Positions 57,549-64,000 of a DNA stretch of 64,000 bases are shown here, one piece after another. The translations under genes were made by a program, and so were the position numbers. Under the pieces are notes generated by a model that ran no database searches, was not told where the DNA came from, and saw only the letters and a program-made list of their open reading frames with translations. Location: assembly GCA_032629725.1 (NCBI GenBank), contig JAFEVB010000002.1, positions 3,100,001 to 3,164,000 of the forward strand, in the 5' to 3' direction. The stretch comes from Gremmenia infestans. Taxonomy: Eukaryota; Ascomycota; Leotiomycetes; Helotiales; Hamatocanthoscyphaceae. Positions within the stretch are counted from its first letter, which is position 1, and each line of letters starts with the position of its first letter.

Positions 57549-60500
57549 TTACGAAACCGTATACCTCTCCTCGTCAAGCAACGTCTTCTCGCTCCAAGAG
57601 TCTTGTAACCACTTCAAGTTTACAATCCTAGGCAATTTACCGCTCCATGAAGCAAGCTCATCCCACAGCGACCGCAACATGTCCGCGGATGCATTTCGGA
57701 CCACAAAGTGAGTGATCGTGTCTTCTTCGTCATCTGTTGCTTCGATGCCCCCAGCAAATAGGAACTGGTTCTTGGTAACAAGGAAGTCGCTATCCTCTTG
57801 CTGATCATTCCCGGAAATGAATCGAACAACGCACCTTGCAAAAACCGAGCCAGTCAGTTCCCCAAGTCCATGGCCGTGCTCTTCGAGTTGTGATAGGAAT
57901 GCATTGGGCGAGAAGTCGTAGTTTTTAGGGTGTATCATATCATCGAGAATCTGTTTAAGTTCATCCGGATTGACATCCCTCGCATAACTATCACCGTACT
58001 CATCGACATTACCTTCAATACTTTCCCTAACTTCCTCCGTCATATGAAACATTTGTTTTTCTTCAAAGGGCAAGAGTAATCTCTGTCGATCCGGGCCATC
58101 GATCTCAACTTGTTTGAGGGCATCAAATACCCATATCGGCTTTACAACACTCCTGTGCCCGCTCTTGATTAAGCTGGCGACCGCGATGACCCTCTTGTCT
58201 CCAATGCAGATTATGTCGTCTTTCACTATTGGGCTCTGGAAAATGGCTCCACCATTCGCTTTGATGACTTGCTCAATTTCTCCCTTGGCCTTTTTGTAAG
58301 GTTTGATCATCTCGCTCATGACGCAGAAGTTCAGACCATGGAAGGTTTCTGTCTTGGGACCAGCGTATGGCGTCTGGGATATTGCATTCCCAGCGATGAG
58401 AGTCTTTTTTTTTAGCCTCTTCGTCATCTTTCTCTTCGTATCTACCTTGAATTCTCCCTTTTCCTTAGCTTCCTTCTCAACTTGGGACTTCAGTACTGAA
58501 AATTCGGATAAGGATAGGGCGCTCTCCCAGTCCTTGTCGGTTCTGATTTTTTTGAATCGAGGAAACCGCAAAGTAAAGCCCGTCCTGAATTGCTCGGAAG
58601 TTCCGACTGAAGCTGCCTTAACTTCTAGAACGACAGAGTCACTGGGCTTGATCCAGACATCAGGTCTTTCAAACTGTCTGTCACCACCTCCAAGTTCAAT
58701 GAACTCATTCGGAGGATGTTTGCTGTCCCAGTCTATCCATTTTCCAGAAGTTCGGTGTTTGATTTCGGAATAATCTTGCGCTCTGAAGCCTCCACCGACT
58801 TTAAAAAAGGACCAGCACTTCATTGGATTTGCACCTTGCGTGCGGTCAGAGGACTTTCATGTAGGGTCGATGAGGGGTAACTTACCGGCTATGATATGGT
58901 TTTGATCCACCCGGAGTCCACACAAGAAGGAAGAAAGATTACCACCTCTGTGTCCGGAACCGTAGTAACCAGCTATAACAACGCAATCCAAAGATTCTCC
59001 AAAATCCATCATGTATTCCGGCTTGACCTTCATCCAGTCGTCATTCCGACTATTAAGCTGATACATGGATCGTGGATTCTTGAGTACAAGTCCTTCAGAC
59101 GCCTCAGCAATCACTTTGTGCAGCGCAGGTGCGATCTTTGAAGCATTCTCAGCGACGTCGTGGTGATGTTTCTCAAGACGTTGGGGTACATCTTTGACAG
59201 CTCCGACCAGGGCCTCGTATCGATCCCTCAACTCGTATCTTGTAAGATTTGTGTCGTTCAGATATAGACAGTCAAATACACGGAACAGTGGCCGGATGCC
59301 AGTTCCTTGAAATGGATTCCTCTGTGTCGATATAGCCGCAGTCTTAAGGGTGCCAAAGGCTACGATTTTATTTGTTTCCGGGTCCCAAGTGATCATCTCG
59401 CCATCTAGGATGATATTTCTGACGTTCGAGTCAAAAGCGGGTTTGATATGTCTGGTCAATGCCGAGCTATCATCCTCGAAGCTGTCCCCATAAAGATACG
59501 TGTAGTCCTTCGCCTTTCTTGACCAGAATCTGAATCTTCGACCTCCTGGAATATCATCGTCTTCGGTCATATGCATCTGCATTCGTTCGCCATCCAGTTT
59601 TTCCTCGATCCAGAATTCTTTATTATCTGGAGCCAACTTTTCTACCATTTTCTCAAACGTGTGGGTATGAAACTGAGCGAGTTGGGGCTGAAAACAATGC
59701 ATGATCGTGATTCCAGCTTCTTCTCCTCCAAGACGGATTTCAGGATTAGTCAGGTCCCAGCAGACCTTTCGAAGACTGGATGTGATGTTGAACATTGTTT
59801 CACCATCCGGATGCCAGAGCTGGTAATGGATTAGTCAATAATCGAATGTCTTGCACAGACAACTCACTTCTAGGATAGTCTTTTCAGTTGCTCCTACTTT
59901 CATCTGTCGTAGAATGATTCGAATCAACCACATCAGCTCATCTGCATTCATTCTATTGTAGAATTTTTCGAAGATTGGTAATTGGTTCTCTTCCTTCTGG
60001 GCAGCTGAAAGCTTGTCGAGCATTTCATTGACCTCTTCAATTCGCATATCTCCGAAGCCTTGTCTCATCGATCGTTTTGAAATCACTTCATAGCATCTTC
60101 CCGCAAAATCGCCGGCCATACGACTAGCAGTCGTTTGACCTGGCAATTTCCAATTAAGGAGGTTGAATCCATCGTCAGAGCTTGGACTGATCTTCAGCAG
60201 CTTGACAAGCAGCTTCCCAATGGCCTTCTCCTTCAGGCCATACATAGGCCTGTCACGGTCCTTCTCCGGTATGATAAGGCGCAGAGCGGGGTAGAAGTCA
60301 TTGCCAACTTCTTTGCGCCATCTAGAGATGAATCTTGCGATTATATTGCGACGGGCCTCGTGTGGAGTGAGCTTGGTAGGTCCAGCAGGCCCTCTCTTGG
60401 CTCGGGCGATACCTGGACCTGTAGCCTTTTTCTTGTTGTCATTTAGAGGATTGAAGAGGCACGTGAGGAGTTCATGGAAGAAGAATGTCGAGGAGGGAGG

Positions 60501-60657
60501 GTTCGTTGGACGGTCGGGATACCTTTCAGATTTAGCCTAGACCTCATGAAAAATCTAGCTAGTTGACTTACTGTGCATCAAGCTCTGCTATACTTACAGG
60601 TCCGGCAATGTTGTATTGGGTGTTCTCCTCGTCCACTGGCCCCTGGCTCATGGCCAT
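57549..60657 (-). CDS. LIG4: DNA ligase IV (non-homologous end joining)
   Basis: Four exons, 60657-60572, 60522-59868, 59819-58886 and 58834-57549, with introns of 48-51 nt, encode 986 aa. The DNA-binding domain comes first (TPHEARRNIIARFI to RIILRQMKVGATEKTILE). The nucleotidyltransferase domain has EEKLDGERMQMH with the adenylated Lys at about 321, then GEMITWDPE, EGLVLKNPRS and WMKVKPEY. The C-terminal half holds tandem BRCT domains around about 690-790 and 880-980 (final QDSWSEKTLLDEERY), separated by the Lif1/XRCC4-binding linker. It seals double-strand breaks in the nucleus with Ku and XRCC4-like partners. Start MAMSQGP was chosen as the first ATG of the conserved frame; the frame is open further up to 60840. 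Confidence 0.96.
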
Positions 60658-61417
60658 TTTCACCGATACAATAGTGCTCCAATATTCACAGCCGCAGTAA
60701 ATTGGTCGGAAGATATTGTAATTGCACCTTAGCGAGGAGGCTCGATTTAATGATTTGGTGAAGGTGTTGAGGTTCTTCGGGATGTGACGCGCTTCAGGCA
60801 GTCGCGAGAAGCGAAGAAGCGCGAGAGCACGTGACCTCACATAGACAAAATTTCTCTGTTACCTACCTCACAAGATCCCCTCTGAGTTAAACTTATGCAG
60901 ATGACTGCCCTTTTCTAGAATGTTTTCTTCCGTCTACCTGCATTTCTATTTGACTGTGTTCTCTCTTGCGATTCTAATTATGTCATCTGCCTTTTAGTAA
61001 GCATATGCTGGGCCGATGGTACTCTCACCTCTCAAACCTATTGCCTATGAGAACTAAGAATTATATCTATTGTTTCTTTTTGTCGTGTTCATTCCTTGGG
61101 CGCTGTGATTAATTCAACTGGGCAAAGATAGTTGCTGCCATTATTGTTGAAGATTCTACCACTTATCTGAAGACAAATCAGACTGTGACTGCACTTGCTC
61201 AGTGGGTGTTTTGCGCTTGTTTTAGTCTGAAAAACTGCTGGTAATGTATCATAATGTATCTGGCAATGAACGTTTCTTCATTTCTAATTCTCTCCTGATA
61301 TTACAGTACCACATCTCCTTGCCCCCGGCCACCTAGAACATCCCCTCAAATCACTTCAAGCTCTTCAACCCTCAATTCCAGCTAAAGAACCATTCCGCAC
61401 GGTCTTGGGAGAGCTGC
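60658..61417. other. LIG4 upstream region and GFA 3' flank
   Basis: 760 bp. The LIG4 frame stays open upstream to 60840 (basic, Arg-rich) but lies most likely in the leader. No other feature seen. Confidence 0.55.
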
Positions 61418-62001
61418 TCAATGGAACATCGCATCAAAGTTCTTGATATCTTTCAATTTCCCTTCCAGCGGTTGCAACCAGAACACACGGTCCTTAGTAA
61501 ACTGCTCAATTTGCGGCTTGAACTTGGTCTCAACCAGATTCAAATCATCAATCGTCCCGATCCGCAAAAAATTCAACCCTGGATACTTCGACCCGACACG
61601 GTTCATCAGAGTGCCGCACGTGGAGCAGAAGTAATTGGTCATAACGCCCTTCGAGGCAATGGTATGACTTTGTGCAAAAGTCTTCAGGTTTTCCTTGCCA
61701 CGCACCCACTTGATGTTCTCGTCGGCGACGGTGAAGTTGGAGGCGAACATGGAGGCAGTGATTTTGTGGCAGTCGGAGCAGTTGCAGACGAATGTGTTGA
61801 TCAGACCTGGGGCGTTGGATGGCTGGAAGTTAATGTCAGCAGGGCTTCGTGAGGAGGGAGGGGAAGACCTACAACTACTATCTGAACTGCACCACAGAAG
61901 CATGTTGCTGTTGCTTCATCTTCGGTCGACCAGCCGTCGCCTGTTAGGTTGGCAAGAGGGATGTAGGGTTTGGATTTATCGGCTTCGGCTAAGCTAGGCA
62001 T
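61418..62001 (-). CDS. GFA/CENP-V family zinc-binding protein
   Basis: Two exons, 62001-61873 and 61822-61418, with a 50-nt intron (join QIVV-PSNAPGL), encode 177 aa. Zinc ligands of the glutathione-dependent formaldehyde-activating (GFA) fold are visible: CFCGAVQ, CNCSDCHK and CSTCGTLMNR. The family includes bacterial Gfa, but most fungal members are uncharacterised, and formaldehyde activation should not be assumed. Length is typical. A CGTATATATACG palindrome lies about 160 bp upstream of the ATG. Confidence 0.9.
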
Positions 62002-64000
62002 GATTGTGGTGTGTTTATACTGATATATTACTGGAAATTTCTATGGATTGAGGACTTGGCGAGGAGGAAGACTGTGTGAGACTTGGCGATGCTGGTGAAA
62101 ATTAATTGATGCTTTCTACATGAAGAAGGCTCTATATATACCAGACTTTACCTATGTACTCGTATATATACGAGAACGAGGGGGAGCGGTAGCGAGTTAA
62201 GCGACGCTAAGGGTTTTAGTGATTGATGCTTTCTGACCGGGTAAAAGGGGTATCATCGCTGCAGAGATACGTCACTTTAGGATTTTGCTTTCTAAGAAAG
62301 TGTCTGATTGGGGGCCGCGAAAATTGTACTGTCGTCGTCGTTGTAAGCACCGTCAAGATTATTGCTTACAAACTTAGGTAGGAACGGAAGGGGTGTGCAT
62401 ATTCGGGTCCCAGACAATGCCCATTTTGAGAAGAGACGACTGAAAATCAAGCGATTTGAAATGCTTGTTCTTTGAAAACCACGACAACACAATCAGAAAG
62501 ATATAGATGGAAGAAATAAGTAATGAAGAGAAGAGCAAGCATCATCCTTTCTGTTTCTTGTGTACAGATTATATTACACTGTACTAGTGAAGAGAGAAAG
62601 CCATATAAGCAGCTATACTTCATCACAAGCCAAATAACTTTGCCAAGACTGAGGCTCAATAGATGTACATCGAGAGTAAGACGGAAGCACATTACTCCGT
62701 ACTGAAGCTTGATATCTTGAAAAACTTGCTTGGTAAGCCATAGGTACGTGAAGATTACCAAAGAGCGCTATCTTAGCGGTGATCTACTAGAGTATGACGA
62801 TGTTTGTAAGCTTCACGTGATCAAATATGGGCTCATGTTGGAGGCTTTATACTGCCCACTTCGTAAGCAGTGACTTCTCGGGACAACCGTAGAGAGCATC
62901 GACTCTCCTGTATGACATTACTTTGAGAAATGATCATACGCGTGATCGTCCCACCGCTACAGTACTTGTACTTAAGTATCCTCCACGAAGCCTTGGGGTA
63001 AACAAGGATCTAGGACGAAAGAGGAAAGTAAAACATGGGGAATCGCAGCGAAGAGATAAAGCCTTTCCCAAAGCAGCGTCTTGCAGATCGATGGGCGTTC
63101 GAGGGAGATGTTGGACCATGTGAGACAGGCGGTGCAATGGGATTGGATAGAAAGTTTGGAGAAAGATACTTCTTCAACGGTAACGTCGAAGAGATATGAC
63201 CTCGAAATGCTCACGGGTATTTCTTATAAATGGGTTCGGTAATATGAGGCTACGTAACATGATGGCGGGAGAGCTGCTGGCTTCCCCACATTCCTTAATT
63301 AATCCATGTCCTAGGAGGGAGCGATTCCGGAGGCTTTAGATTCGAGACTTGCCCTTTGTAGACAAGAAACCCCTACTGTACTGTAGTAAACGTACTCTAT
63401 GCAAGAAGGGCCAACGACTAACGGCGGTGGGTTTAGTATCGCAACTGCTGGCATCTTTCTATCTGCAAAATGCAGGGCAACGTGGAGGGAAAGCCCCGTA
63501 ATAACAGAAGATTTTTGAAAATTTCAAATTATAAAGAAGCAAAAGGAATAAAAAGGCAGGTACCGTTTCATCTGGCGAATCCCGTGGTAAGATTACTATA
63601 CCTACCTACCTACCTACCTTAGGTATGTATGCTTTATGCTCTTTGGTCCTGTTGCGGGCAAGTCTGCTCTGCCAAGTCTTCTTGCCCGCGCATGACATGT
63701 CATGATGATGCTGGTAACGCCAACGACAGAATTGATGGATCTATACATCAGCGGGACTGGTCTGGCTATACTACTGGACCAGAAAGAAAGAAAGAAGTGG
63801 TGGAGATAGGGTAGGTAGACCGTAGATGGCCGAAGGAATCGTGCATGCATTCCATGACTTTCAGGGCCGTGAGTGTGGGAATGGGCATGGGCATGGGCAT
63901 GGGCACCAAGAAGAGAGCCTTAGTAACAAATCCCCCACGCTACAATGAGAACCAAGGAATGAATACCTCTCTCTACCTTACCTTTACCTACCTTACGGTA
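62002..64000. other. intergenic, 2 kb to right window edge
   Basis: No gene recognised. Holds the GFA promoter (palindrome CGTATATATACG at 62161-62172), a run of CCTA/CTAC units at 63601-63619 and four GGGCAT-type hexamers at 63883-63905. Small ORFs are unconvincing. The edge is TACC-rich, perhaps the leader of a gene beyond the window. Confidence 0.55.
63883..63905. repeat. GGGCAT hexamer tandem repeat
   Basis: Nearly four head-to-tail copies, directly visible; short and likely polymorphic. Confidence 0.85.

Noticed and set aside
63597..63620. CCTA/TACC repeats near the right edge as telomere-like sequence
   Set aside because: Fungal telomeres are TTAGGG/CCCTAA; this is a short tetranucleotide microsatellite.

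Overview
The window is nuclear DNA of a filamentous ascomycete (Pezizomycotina). The signs are many 46-65 nt GT-AG introns with CTAAC/CTGAC-like branch sites, a long-form pyrG, an SSA-type HSP70 with the usual fungal first intron, a secreted GH12 glucanase, a Zn2Cys6 regulator and large kinase/ankyrin and CorA-like proteins. The accessory families suggest Leotiomycetes, but that placement is inference. All exon coordinates come from reading splice signals against family knowledge; no alignment or RNA data were available.

Left part (1-25 kb). Conserved single-copy genes dominate: EMI1 (cut by the left edge), YME2 (mitochondrial inner membrane), a GH12 endoglucanase, a vWA protein, SPT20 (SAGA), SWD2 (COMPASS/CPF), OAC1 (mitochondrial carrier), NCS2/CTU2 (tRNA thiolation), a PTM1-like seven-helix Golgi-type protein, a Zn2Cys6 transcription factor and a DUF7702-like membrane protein.

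Centre (26-35 kb). A cytosolic HSP70 gene carries a 1,248-nt phase-0 intron in the middle of its ATPase domain. Inside it, on the same strand, lies a nested reading frame for a GIY-YIG endonuclease fold followed by two U1/JAZ-type C2H2 zinc fingers. The frame has one in-frame TAG just before the GVY motif, and its terminal TAA overlaps the likely branch point of the host intron. This is the most unusual object in the window: it looks like a homing-type or domesticated endonuclease in a spliceosomal intron of a housekeeping gene. pyrG, a hypothetical protein and RPL32 follow. RPL32 has an 8-nt microexon and two longer introns with clear hairpins.

Accessory island (about 35-47 kb). This stretch is visibly A+T-richer. 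It holds a kinase-ankyrin protein, a CorA-like membrane protein with a GC-AG intron that overlaps the kinase-ankyrin gene tail to tail, a two-kinase-domain protein whose second domain looks inactive, and an orphan ORF. The architecture recalls fungal nonself-recognition or NLR-like repertoires, which is inference.

Right part (47-64 kb). Housekeeping genes resume: a YDJ1-type Hsp40 whose prenylation motif depends on a terminal intron, mitochondrial glutamyl-tRNA synthetase (with an apparent 1-nt frameshift), CSN5, ASE1, DNA ligase IV and a GFA-family protein. The last 2 kb show no gene. HSP70 and its Hsp40 partner are about 18 kb apart, but nothing suggests this is more than coincidence.
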